Source: Streptomyces rishiriensis
GTDB lineage: Bacteria; Actinomycetota; Actinomycetes; Streptomycetales; Streptomycetaceae
DNA length: 64,000 nucleotides
Assembly: GCF_030815485.1 (NCBI RefSeq)
Contig: NZ_JAUSWV010000002.1
Coordinates: forward strand, 2,604,001 to 2,668,000
Reading direction: 5' to 3'
This document shows positions 36,137 to 45,700 of this stretch, in pieces (position 1 is the first letter of the stretch; each line of letters begins with the position of its first letter). Position numbers and translations under genes: made by a program. Below the pieces are notes generated by a model that did not search any database, was not told the origin of the DNA, and saw nothing but the letters and a program-made list of their open reading frames with translations.

Positions 36137-39100
36137 TCACCGGCCGGGCGCCGCCATCGGAACGGTCTCGGTCCATCGGAACGTCATCGACAACGGCTTC
36201 TGGCCGCCGGGGAAGGCCGCGCGGGCGGTGTTGGAGATGCCCGACGCCATCGGGTCCTTCGCTCCGCTCTCGTACCCTTCCTTCGACACTCCACGGGTCA
36301 GCGACTCGACGGTCATCTTCTGGGTGATCTCGAACTGCACCGTTCCGCGCCGGTTCAGCCTGTTGTAGCCGGTCACGGTCGCCTTCATGTTGAAGGAGCC
36401 GAGTACCGCGCGGGTCGCGCCCGCCGCCGTGTCCCGGTCGTTGTCACCGGCGAGCTGCATGAGGGCGTCGGACACCTCGCCCGCCATCATTCCCTTGAGG
36501 GGGAGATCGTTCATGGCCGCGCCGTACTTGGTCTTGTAGTCGAGCCCCTTGATGGTCTGCCCTATCTTCGTGTGCGTGCGGTGCGAGAGGAAGGTGCGCA
36601 CGACCTGCATCCAGATGTGGTCCTGGACGGCCTGGGTCATCTTGTCGTTCGCGTCGAAGTAGTAGGCGGACGGAGTGGCACCCATGAACCACATGGCCGT
36701 GAGCTGGGTGGCGTTCGGGTTGAGGATGACCTCCGGGTTGAGGACCAGCTGCTCGCGGTAGGCGGCCGCGGCCCGACGGCCCAACTCGTCCTGTCGCGTC
36801 CACGTGTCGCCGCTGGCCGTGCCGCAGTTGCTGTTGCACGGGTGGGGCGTCTGCGGCTTGGAATAGTCGACGGCTTCGTTGGGACGCCCGTTGCCGGGGG
36901 TACCGTCCGGGCGGGTCGGACAGGGCGTGTCGTCGCCGTTGCCGCCGCAGGCGAGGCCCAGGCCGGTGGGGTCGCTGTGGGTGAGCGGGTTCTGCACCGC
37001 GTACGTGTAGCCGTTGAGGCTTTGGAGTTCGCCGGTTTCCAGGAGCGGGTCGACGCTGATGAACTGCCCGATGGACGCGTCGTATTCACGGGCGCCGATG
37101 TGGGTCAGGCCCGACGTGGCGTCCCGTGTCTTGCCGAGGAAGCCCTTGTCGTCCGGCCAGGGGCCGTTCAGTGTCGTGCCGCGGTCGGCGCCGAACGGGG
37201 TGGTGTAGCGCTTGGTGAAGGTCTGGCCGGCGTCCGGGTTGAGCGCCAGCGTCGAGGTCCGGTGCTGGTCACCCGTGAGGTAGGTGAGCTTGTTGGTGCC
37301 CGACTGGTTGGAGCGGACGGCGACCGTCAGTTCCTCGGCGCCGTAGTAACGCTGCGCCCAGGTGGTGCCGTTGGCGCGGAGGTGGAGTTCGGTGGCGCCG
37401 GTGTACAGGATGCGCTCGCCGTTCTGTGTGCTGCGGATCAGCAGGGTGCCGTCCGTGGTGTAGAGGTAGTCGGTCGCCACGCCGCCCTCGGTGAGCCTGC
37501 TCAACTTGCCGTCGGGCGACCACTCCAGGGTCTGGGTTCCGCTCGCTCCGGGCCGGTGCCAGGTGTTGCCGGACTTGTCGTAGTCGTAGGAGCGCTCCGG
37601 GGTGGCGCAGTCGGTCTTGGTCGTGGTGCCGGTCAGGGTGTGCGGCTGGGCGGTGAGGGTGGTGGGGTAGCAGTACGTCGTCTTCGTGTCGCCGGTGCTC
37701 TTGTGGACCGTCTCGCCGGTCCGCTGGCCCGCGGCGTTGTAGGAGTAGCTCGACCAGTACGGGGCCGGGCCCGACAGGCTCGACGCGCTCCTGGTGTCGG
37801 CGCACTTCTGTGAGGCGGGCGTCCAGGCCTCGGTCAGGCGCTGGTGACCGTCGTAGGTGAAGCACTGGGTGTCCGCGGAGCCGGTGCCGCCCAGGAGGGT
37901 CGGGTCGCTGATCGCGGTGACGTTGCCGGTCTGGTCGTAGGTGTAGGTGAGGTCCTGGAGCATGTAACCGTGTGTCTGGTCGGTGACATGACTGTTCGTC
38001 AGGCGGCCGGTGCCCTCCTCATAGGTGTGGCCCACGTACACGCTCTTGTTGCCGGTGCCGCCGGTGCCCAGTGTCAGCTGCTGCGGCTGTGCGAGCGCCG
38101 AGTAGTCCACGTCCAGCAGGTAGCCGGTCGCACCGCCCACCGAGGTGACGTCACCGACGGCGTCGTATCCGTATTCGACGATCTCGGACGACAGGCCGCC
38201 CACGGCCGGCTCACGGCTGAGCTTCTTGCTGCCGTCGACGTTGTACTCCGTCTCGTACGCCAGCGTGGCGGACGCGCCCGCCTTCACGAACGGGTCGCTG
38301 TCCGGCAGCTCCAGCTGGGTGCCCGTGGGGCGGTTCAGGCTGTCGTAGGCGGTGATGGACTGTGTGTAGGCCGCGCCTGCCTTGCCGTTCACGTAGCGGG
38401 TGGAAGAGGTGAGCTGGCCCTTGACGAGGGTGTCGTAGACGAAACCGGTGAGCTGGTTGGCTTCCGTCTTGGAGTTCTTCCAGGTACCGATGGTCCGGCC
38501 CAGCACGTCGTAGTCGGTCACGACGGCCGTGCCGCGTGCGTCCGCCGTTCTGACCGGACGGCCGAGGGCGTCGAACTCGGTGAGCGTCACGCCCTTGTCC
38601 GGGTCGGTGCTGATGCCCTCACGGCCGAACAGGTCGTAGACGTAGGACCACTTGGCGCCGTCGGGGCCGGTGAGCGTCAGTCTCTTGCCGTCCAGGGCGA
38701 AGTCCGTCTTGGTGGACGTGTACGAGGCGCCGGCGCTGCCGCCGTAGGCGGCGTCGGCCGGGCTCGTGCTCGCGTACTCGCGGGTCTCCGTCACCTGGCC
38801 GCGGACGTCGGTGATCGTGCGCTGTGCCGAACCGCCCTCCAGGGCCGTGGTCGCGGCCGAGTCACCCGTGTAACCGGTGGTGGTGGCCCACTTCTTGATG
38901 CCGTACGTGTACAGGGTGCTGGTCGTCGCGCGGCCCGCCCCGTCGAACACCGTCTCCGTCTGCTGGGGCGCCTCGCCGTACTCGGCCCGCGTGTACGTGC
39001 CGTTGGGCGTGCTCGTGGTGTCGAAGATGTCGGCGTACGTCTCGTAGGCCAGACCCCGCGTGTCGTAGCGGGTGTCCGTCAGCAGCCGGCCGCCCTCGGG

Positions 39101-42100
39101 GGTGGGCGACTGGGTCTGGAGGGGGCGCAGGAGCGCGTCGTAGAGCGTGTAGGTGGTCTTGTAGGTCTCGCCGTCCTTCTTCAGGGTCGAGGTCGACACC
39201 CAGGACGGCTTGGCGTTGTCCGTGTGGTAGGCGTACTTCTGGTTGGGTGCCTGGCTGCCGCTCGTCCGGTTCGGCAGCCATACGTCGGTCAGCCGGCCGA
39301 GGGCGTCGTAGGCCATCTCGGTCTTCTTGAGGCTCACGTCATAGGTGCGCAGCGGCACCGCGCGACGCGGGTCGAGGAAGGTGACCGTGTTGTACGTCTT
39401 GGCGTCCGTGGTGACGGTCTTGGTCAGCGGCCCCGCGTCGACGGGCGTGTAGGCGGTGCTGGTGGGGTTCCCCACCGCGTCGGTGACCTTGAGAGTGCGG
39501 CCCAGGGTGTCGTACGTCGTGGTGGTGGCCGTCTGCCAGCCGGACGGGAGTCGGTCGCCGGCCGCGTCGGCGGCCGTGGTGTAGCCGGTGGGACGGCCGG
39601 TCCAGGTCGCCAGGCCCTTGGTGGGTTTCTGGGTCGCCGACCAGGTGGTGGCGTTCGCGGTGTCGTAGACGGTGCCGACGTCGGAGAGCACACTGCCCCG
39701 CTCGGGCGCGGCCGGGTTCATCGTCGCGGGCAGCGCGAGCGATGCGTCCGCGGTCGCGCAGCTGCGGGCGACCGTGCGGGTGCGGGAGGTCAGGCCGATG
39801 AGGCCGATGTCGGCGTTGCGGGCGTACCAGGTGCGGGTGCAGGTCTCGTCCGAGGCCTTGCCGACCTGCCCGGAGTCGTCGACCGTGACGGGCATGCCGT
39901 AGCTGTCGTAGGACGTGTTCGTCAGGCGTTCGCGCCAGGTCTGCGAGGCCGTCAGGTAGGTGTAGCTGTGCACCTTCTGCGGGCGGACGAAGCGGGCGAC
40001 GTGGTCGCCGGCGCCGGACACGCTCTGGCGGGCGGTCTCCTGGGACCAGGGGTCGTTCACCGTCGCCGAGACGGCGGTGGAGCCGTCGTAGGTGACCTGC
40101 TCGCGCAACTGCCCCGCATACGGGTCGCTGTCGGTGAGGGCGGCGGCTCCGAGAGCGGGCGTCGACAGGGGGGCGACGGAGACGGACTTGGCGGTGCCGT
40201 CGCTCTTCTTGTCACCGTCCATGCCCTGGAGGTAGAGGGAGACCGTGCGGGAGCGGGTCACGCCCGTCGCGCCGGTCCAGGCGGTCACCTGGGCGTAGCC
40301 GCGCCACTCCGACCAGGTCCGTTCGTCCTTCGGCGCGAACGGGTCGTCGCCGTAGTGCCAGGCGGCACCGCTGTAGGAGTACGCGTGCTCGACCGCCTCG
40401 TTGCCGCCGGTCGGGTCGGACACGCCGACGGCCAGCACCCGGTACTTCTGGAACCAGTCGATCGAGGCGTCCTCGCCACCGTTGATGTGCCAGAACTGCG
40501 GATAGCACGAACGGGTGTTGGTGTCCGGGGCCGCGCCCAGCACCTGGCTGCGCACGCACTCCGCCGCCGACAGCGTCACCGTCGTGATCGCACCGGTCTC
40601 CGAGACGACGGTGGAGATCCGCGGCCGGGTCAGGGGCAGGATGTCGTCGGTGCCGTCCACGCGGTTCGACCGCATCTGGTAGGTGAACGAGACCGGGTTC
40701 AGCGCGACGCTCGTGGCTCCCGCCTTCGCGGTCCGCTCGAGCGACTTCAGGGTGAGCACCTGGTCGGAACTGTCGCCGATGTCCCCGCCGTCCAGGTACT
40801 GCTCGACCAGGTCCCAGGAGTCCACCGCGTCGTAGGCGGCGGAGGTGGCGTTGTAGGAGAAGGTGTCGATCCCGGTCAGCCGCTTACGGGAGAAGAAGGC
40901 CGGGCCGACGGCCTTGCACTCGTCGTCGTCCTTGGCGCAGATCGCGTCGAAGGGAACGTCCGGCCAGTTGTCGGCGGTGTCCTTGGTCAGGGAGGAGCAG
41001 TCCGACGCGGTGCAGCGCTCGGCGTAGCCGAAGGTGACCTTGGCGTCCGCCTTGTCGGTGAACAGGGCCCCCTTGCGCAGGCCGTACTCGATCCGGTTCA
41101 GGTAGCCGCCTCGCGTGTAGGCGGCGTCGGCCGTCTCGGCCTTGTTCTTCTTGTAGTAGTTCGATTCCTTCGTGTACCAGTAGGTGGCCGCGTTGCCCCG
41201 CAGGTCCTCGACGTAGTCGAGGCTCCACCGCCAGGCCTGCGTGAGCGAGCGGTCGCCGAACGCGTCGCCCGCGGAGTAGCCCGGCTCGCCCGAGTCGTCG
41301 CCGAACACCGGCACCGTCGCCGTGGAGTTGGTGCGCTGGGCGTCCGCGCCGTCCAGCTTGTTCTGACCGAAGACGTACTTCGTGCCGTCGCCGGTGACGA
41401 CGGTCCAGTACTCGCCGTTGTCGTCGCCGTTGTCCGCGCCGGTGGACCGGGTGACCTTCGAGGCGTCGTCGCCCTCCAGCCGCCACTGACCGTCGTCGTC
41501 GTCCTTGACCAGCCGCGTCGACTTGCCGTTCAGCACCAGACGGGCGTTGTCGTACTTCCAGCAGAGGTCCGAGATGTCCTCGTGGCCGTCCTCGTCGCAC
41601 GAGCCGTAGGTGCGCTCGATGTAGGACTCGGTGAGCCCGAAACCCTCACCGACCGAGGTGCCCTGGTTGTTGGACGTGGCCGTGCGGCCGTCGACGCTGC
41701 CCGAGTCGTACGACAGGGACAGCGGCGGCAGCGGGCCCGCCGCCGCGGGCGGCAGCGTGAAGTCGTACGACCAGGTGAACGCGCCCGAACTGCCGCCCGA
41801 CTCCCAGGACGAGGAGTCCGACAGCGGGGTGGCCGAGTAGTTGCCGGTGCCCTTGGGCGACTCCCCGGACCCGGCCGCGGTGGCGGTGACGGCCAGCACG
41901 GTGGCGGCCGGGGCCGCGCTGCCCGCGGCCTTCATGAGCTGGGTCGACGCACCGTCCGCGGACTCGGCGATGCCCACCTGCGCCGAGACCGACCGGTGCG
42001 TGAGGTCGTTGTCCGACGCGAGCGGACGCTGGGTGCGGCACTCGCTCTTCTCGGGGGTCGTCAGGGCGCACGCGGGAAGCTGCACCAGACGCAGCCGCTG

Positions 42101-42667
42101 CGACCAGCCGCCACCCAGGGCCGAGGAGAATCCGCTGTAGTCCACGCTCACTTCGGCCTTGCCGGCGGTGTCCGCCGCGGCGGTCAGCAGTACACCCGCG
42201 ACGCCTGCCGCGCGCGCTGCCGTCTGATCCAGCACGGTGACACGCGCCGTGCCCGCCGCCGCGGCCTTGTCCCCGGGCGGCGGCTCCAAGGTGACCGGTA
42301 CTCCGCCCGGTTCGGCCTTCCCCGCCCTGCCGCCCGTGAGGGAGAGCTTCGCCTCGCCCTCTCCGGGCCAGACCGCCTTCTGCTCCGTACGGGCCCGATC
42401 GGCCTGGGCCTTGTTGGCCTTCTTCTCCTGGGCGACCCGTCGCCGGGCTTCCTTCGCGCCGAGGCCGTCGACCGTCTCGACCTTGCTCACCCGGGACTTG
42501 GGTACTTCAGGCCGCCCCGGGCCGGAGGTCTCCGCGGCCTGGGCCAGCTGCGCCGCGCCCAGAGGTGCGACGAGCGCGAGGGCCAGCGACTGCACCAGCA
42601 GCCGGCCGAAGCGGTGCCGGGCGGCCCCACCCCCTCGCGTATGTGAGGTGCTCCTGCCAAAGATCAT
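36137..42667 (-). CDS. Giant secreted Rhs/YD-repeat protein with variable C-terminal tip
   Basis: 2176 residues. Signal peptide at about 1-45 (LLVQSLALALVAPLGAAQLAQA). Residues about 270-1900 include a SpvB/TcaC-like N-part (LSLSYDSGSVDGRTATSNNQ) and many YD repeats (DALGRLTDVWLPN, YDVLGRTIGTWKN, YDKSGNTWHRPG). The Rhs core ends with IGAREYDASIGQFISVDPLL and LTHSDPTGLGL. The remaining 272 residues (36137-36955) differ from the core: a Cys-rich hinge, a helical part (TRQDELGRRAAAAYREQL) and a beta-rich end, with no toxin motif I know. It follows the LamG gene on the same strand. No immunity-like gene lies downstream; the NLR converges there. Confidence 0.93.
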   Translation of the reverse strand: MIFGRSTSHTRGGGAARHRFGRLLVQSLALALVAPLGAAQLAQAAETSGPGRPEVPKSRVSKVETVDGLGAKEARRRVAQEKKANKAQADRARTEQKAVWPGEGEAKLSLTGGRAGKAEPGGVPVTLEPPPGDKAAAAGTARVTVLDQTAARAAGVAGVLLTAAADTAGKAEVSVDYSGFSSALGGGWSQRLRLVQLPACALTTPEKSECRTQRPLASDNDLTHRSVSAQVGIAESADGASTQLMKAAGSAAPAATVLAVTATAAGSGESPKGTGNYSATPLSDSSSWESGGSSGAFTWSYDFTLPPAAAGPLPPLSLSYDSGSVDGRTATSNNQGTSVGEGFGLTESYIERTYGSCDEDGHEDISDLCWKYDNARLVLNGKSTRLVKDDDDGQWRLEGDDASKVTRSTGADNGDDNGEYWTVVTGDGTKYVFGQNKLDGADAQRTNSTATVPVFGDDSGEPGYSAGDAFGDRSLTQAWRWSLDYVEDLRGNAATYWYTKESNYYKKNKAETADAAYTRGGYLNRIEYGLRKGALFTDKADAKVTFGYAERCTASDCSSLTKDTADNWPDVPFDAICAKDDDECKAVGPAFFSRKRLTGIDTFSYNATSAAYDAVDSWDLVEQYLDGGDIGDSSDQVLTLKSLERTAKAGATSVALNPVSFTYQMRSNRVDGTDDILPLTRPRISTVVSETGAITTVTLSAAECVRSQVLGAAPDTNTRSCYPQFWHINGGEDASIDWFQKYRVLAVGVSDPTGGNEAVEHAYSYSGAAWHYGDDPFAPKDERTWSEWRGYAQVTAWTGATGVTRSRTVSLYLQGMDGDKKSDGTAKSVSVAPLSTPALGAAALTDSDPYAGQLREQVTYDGSTAVSATVNDPWSQETARQSVSGAGDHVARFVRPQKVHSYTYLTASQTWRERLTNTSYDSYGMPVTVDDSGQVGKASDETCTRTWYARNADIGLIGLTSRTRTVARSCATADASLALPATMNPAAPERGSVLSDVGTVYDTANATTWSATQKPTKGLATWTGRPTGYTTAADAAGDRLPSGWQTATTTTYDTLGRTLKVTDAVGNPTSTAYTPVDAGPLTKTVTTDAKTYNTVTFLDPRRAVPLRTYDVSLKKTEMAYDALGRLTDVWLPNRTSGSQAPNQKYAYHTDNAKPSWVSTSTLKKDGETYKTTYTLYDALLRPLQTQSPTPEGGRLLTDTRYDTRGLAYETYADIFDTTSTPNGTYTRAEYGEAPQQTETVFDGAGRATTSTLYTYGIKKWATTTGYTGDSAATTALEGGSAQRTITDVRGQVTETREYASTSPADAAYGGSAGASYTSTKTDFALDGKRLTLTGPDGAKWSYVYDLFGREGISTDPDKGVTLTEFDALGRPVRTADARGTAVVTDYDVLGRTIGTWKNSKTEANQLTGFVYDTLVKGQLTSSTRYVNGKAGAAYTQSITAYDSLNRPTGTQLELPDSDPFVKAGASATLAYETEYNVDGSKKLSREPAVGGLSSEIVEYGYDAVGDVTSVGGATGYLLDVDYSALAQPQQLTLGTGGTGNKSVYVGHTYEEGTGRLTNSHVTDQTHGYMLQDLTYTYDQTGNVTAISDPTLLGGTGSADTQCFTYDGHQRLTEAWTPASQKCADTRSASSLSGPAPYWSSYSYNAAGQRTGETVHKSTGDTKTTYCYPTTLTAQPHTLTGTTTKTDCATPERSYDYDKSGNTWHRPGASGTQTLEWSPDGKLSRLTEGGVATDYLYTTDGTLLIRSTQNGERILYTGATELHLRANGTTWAQRYYGAEELTVAVRSNQSGTNKLTYLTGDQHRTSTLALNPDAGQTFTKRYTTPFGADRGTTLNGPWPDDKGFLGKTRDATSGLTHIGAREYDASIGQFISVDPLLETGELQSLNGYTYAVQNPLTHSDPTGLGLACGGNGDDTPCPTRPDGTPGNGRPNEAVDYSKPQTPHPCNSNCGTASGDTWTRQDELGRRAAAAYREQLVLNPEVILNPNATQLTAMWFMGATPSAYYFDANDKMTQAVQDHIWMQVVRTFLSHRTHTKIGQTIKGLDYKTKYGAAMNDLPLKGMMAGEVSDALMQLAGDNDRDTAAGATRAVLGSFNMKATVTGYNRLNRRGTVQFEITQKMTVESLTRGVSKEGYESGAKDPMASGISNTARAAFPGGQKPLSMTFRWTETVPMAAPGR

Positions 42668-42729
42668 GGTCTTGTTCCCCCGGTCGTGTCGAAAGAGTTC
42701 TGAGAGGTTCGGAGCGGTAGCCAGAAAGC

Positions 42730-42770
42730 AGGGGCAGGGGCAGCCCGCCGAGCGAGCCGCCCCTGCCCCT
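42730..42770 (-). terminator. Inverted repeat between the LamG and Rhs genes
   Basis: AGGGGCAGGGGC at 42730-42741 and GCCCCTGCCCCT at 42759-42770 form a perfect 12-bp stem with a 17-base loop, 5 bases beyond the LamG stop codon. It may terminate or attenuate transcription into the Rhs gene. Confidence 0.5.
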
Positions 42771-42775
42771 CCCCG

Positions 42776-45700
42776 TCAGTCGCCTACGGTCTCTTCGATC
42801 TGCTCGGATCCGGCCATCGCACCCGCCCACAGGCGAACATCCGCGACGCGTCCGGGCAGGTAGTGCCCCCACGTGTTGCCGGCGAAGTCCTTGCCGACCG
42901 CGAGGTCGCCCGAGCCGATCTTGGCCGTGAACGCCTGGTCGTCACCGTTCTGCACGGCTCCCAGGTAGAGGCCGATCGTGCCGTCCTGGGCGTTGAAGAC
43001 GCCGGTCATCCTGACCGTGCCGTCCACCATCGCGGCCTCGTCGGACGCCACCGCGCTGAACGTGCCGTCGGCGTTGAGCCGGCCGAAGCGCCAGAAGCCC
43101 ACCGGCACCGTCTTCTCCTCCAGGGTCTCCTCGTCCAGCACGGTCTGCTTGTCCGTCAGCTCGTACCAGAAGCCCCAGGCCGACCCGTCGGCCGTCCGCT
43201 GCCCCACCACCTGGCCGGTGTAGCCGACGCTCTTGCCGGCGAGCGCGGTGGCATCCAGGGACGCCAGCGTCGTGACCGTGAACGACCCCGTGTCGTCCAC
43301 CACCGGACCCGCCGCCGTGGCCGCGTCGTCCACGCCGTCCAGCACGATCGACTCGCCGTTCAGCGAGGCACCGCCGCCGAGGGTCAGCGACCGGCCGTAG
43401 CCCGAGGTGGTGTCCGCGATCGCGGTGCCGGAACCCCGGTCGGCCGACCAGTCGGCGACCAGCTCCACCCCGGCGTACCCCTGCGACGTCAGCGCCCGTG
43501 CGTCGTCCGCGATCTCCTCCGGGGACAGGGCCCGCTGCCACGCCGTGGGCTCGTCGATGCTGCCCTTGAAGTAGTCCACGTAGGTGTCCGCGTACAGCAG
43601 GCGGCCGATCTGGAACGCGCCGTCCGCGTGCCAGGCGGTCCCCGCGTCGACCGAGGCCTGAAGCGTGCCGTTCACGTAGAGGTGGACCTTCTTGGCAACG
43701 GCGTCATGGACACCGGCCACATACGTCCACACCCCCTTGGGTGACGCGTTCGGTGCCGCCGCCTCGTGGAAGGCACCGTCCGTGCCCAGCACGCGCATGC
43801 TCCACTTGCCGCCGTAGGAGATGATGAACGGGCTGTACTTCTTGGTGAACGGGCTCGTCGTCGCAGCGGACTGACTGAGGACCGTGACGGTCTTCGTGGA
43901 GGCCGGGTCGACCCGTACCCAGGCGGCGACCGTGTAGGACCCCGCCGTGTCCAGCACCGTGCCGGCCGTGGCCGCATAGCCGGTGCTGCCGTCGAGTGCC
44001 AGCCCCTTGTCCGTCACCGGCGTCGCCAGCGGCACACCGGCGGCGTCACGGGTGATCAGACCGCGACGGCCGCGGTCGTCGCGGACCGCAGCGCCGCCCG
44101 GGGTCGCGTTGTCCGCGCCGTCCCACGTCGCGGAGTCCACCGCCGTTCCGTCGGCCTCCCCGAACTGCCACTGGCCGACCGGCTTCTCACCGTCGGCGAC
44201 CACGAAGTCGACGACGGACTGCGCACCGTAGCGGGACACGTTGTCCTTGGCCCGCACGTACAGGCGGTACGTGCCCGCCTTCGTGGGCGTGATGCCCACC
44301 GACACGGAAGCCCCCTTCTGATCCGGCGACCACGCGGCCGTCGAGGAGAGCTTGTACTGATACGCGACGTTGGTGTCGCCGGTGGCGGGCGCGAACTTGA
44401 AGGTGCCCTTCACCGCCGGGCCGCCGTGAGCGGTGCAGTCGTTGGCCGTGCACGCCGTGTAGGGGCTGCCGACGGTGATGCTGGGCGCCTTGGGCGCGCT
44501 GGAGTCCACCTTGAAGTAGCACCAGCCGGTGGTGGTGGCGTTCGACGGGCCCGCCAGATTGCTGGCGCCGCCGTTGTAGTACGACCGTACCCAGCTCCGG
44601 TACCGGTAGAGCGTGCCGTCCGTGAGGGTGGACCAGGTCAGCGTCACCTTGGTGTTGTCACCGACGTAGCCGGTCGAGGGACGTGCGTCGCCGTTGCCCG
44701 GCGTGGTGTCCACCCAGGTGCTGCCGCTCTTGCTGTCGAGGTCGTAGGCGATCCGCAGCTGGGCGTCCTTCTCACCGCCGGGCTTGGTCTGCGCGGTCGC
44801 GGCCAGCGCCGGAGTGGGGTCGGAGACGACCGCCGGGTCGCTCTCGGCGGTCTCGCAGACGGTGCCGGAGCCGGTGACGATGCCGACGGCGCTCGGCTTG
44901 TCGGGCAGGCCGACGAAGTTCACGGCGAGTACGGCGTCGTTCTTGAAGCGCTTCCAGGCCGACGGGTCGGACTCGTCGTGCGCCTTGATCTCCAGCGTCA
45001 GCCGGGAGAACTTGCCCGCGGCGAAGTTCGACACCGTCGAGGTGAGGTTCTCGTTCGTCTCGTCAGGGTTGTCGTTGAACTCGATCGGCGCGTCCGGCGC
45101 GTCCGGGTCGCACAGCGAGCCCCGGCCGGCCGAGACGTTCCGGTCGACCATCAGATCCAGTTCCGACGGCCGCGAGGACCACGTGGTCGCGGAGGAGATG
45201 TTGTTCGTGCGGACCAGGTCCACCCAGCGCGGGTCACACTGGAACGCCCACGGCTCCGTCACCCGGAACGTCGCGTCCAGAACCTTCTTCCCCTTCAGGC
45301 TCGCCGGGGAGAACTCGAAGTACAGCTTCTGCACATACCCCGGACCGCAGTAATAGCCGTTCCAGGTACCGCACTTGCCCGCACCCTTGCCCTGGTCGTC
45401 GTCGCCGTTGCTCCAGCCGTACGACTCGTAGCCGTCGCTGCGCAGCAAGGTGCGCTCCGACTCGCCCCACGTCACCGTCGGGTCGATGAAGAGCGGAAAG
45501 GCGGAGGCGTCGGTCTCGGTGAGCATCTCCGTGTCCGGGACGACGGACAGCGAGTCCTTGGTGACCGCCACGTCCATCTTCGCGACCTTGTCACCCTGAC
45601 CGGGCTCCAGACCCGAACCGGACGGCGCCACCTCGGCGGGGTCGGACGACTCCACCGGCTCCTCGCCGAGCACCTGCGCCCGCACCGACTGGGGCTGAGC

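Noticed and set aside
37844..42646. A 1600-codon open frame opposite the Rhs gene, and similar long frames opposite the LamG gene (43766-46654) and the MFS gene (1418-4141).
   Set aside because: They lie antisense to clear genes, show Arg/Gly/Val-biased composition without motifs, and arise from the absence of AT-rich stop codons in very GC-rich DNA.
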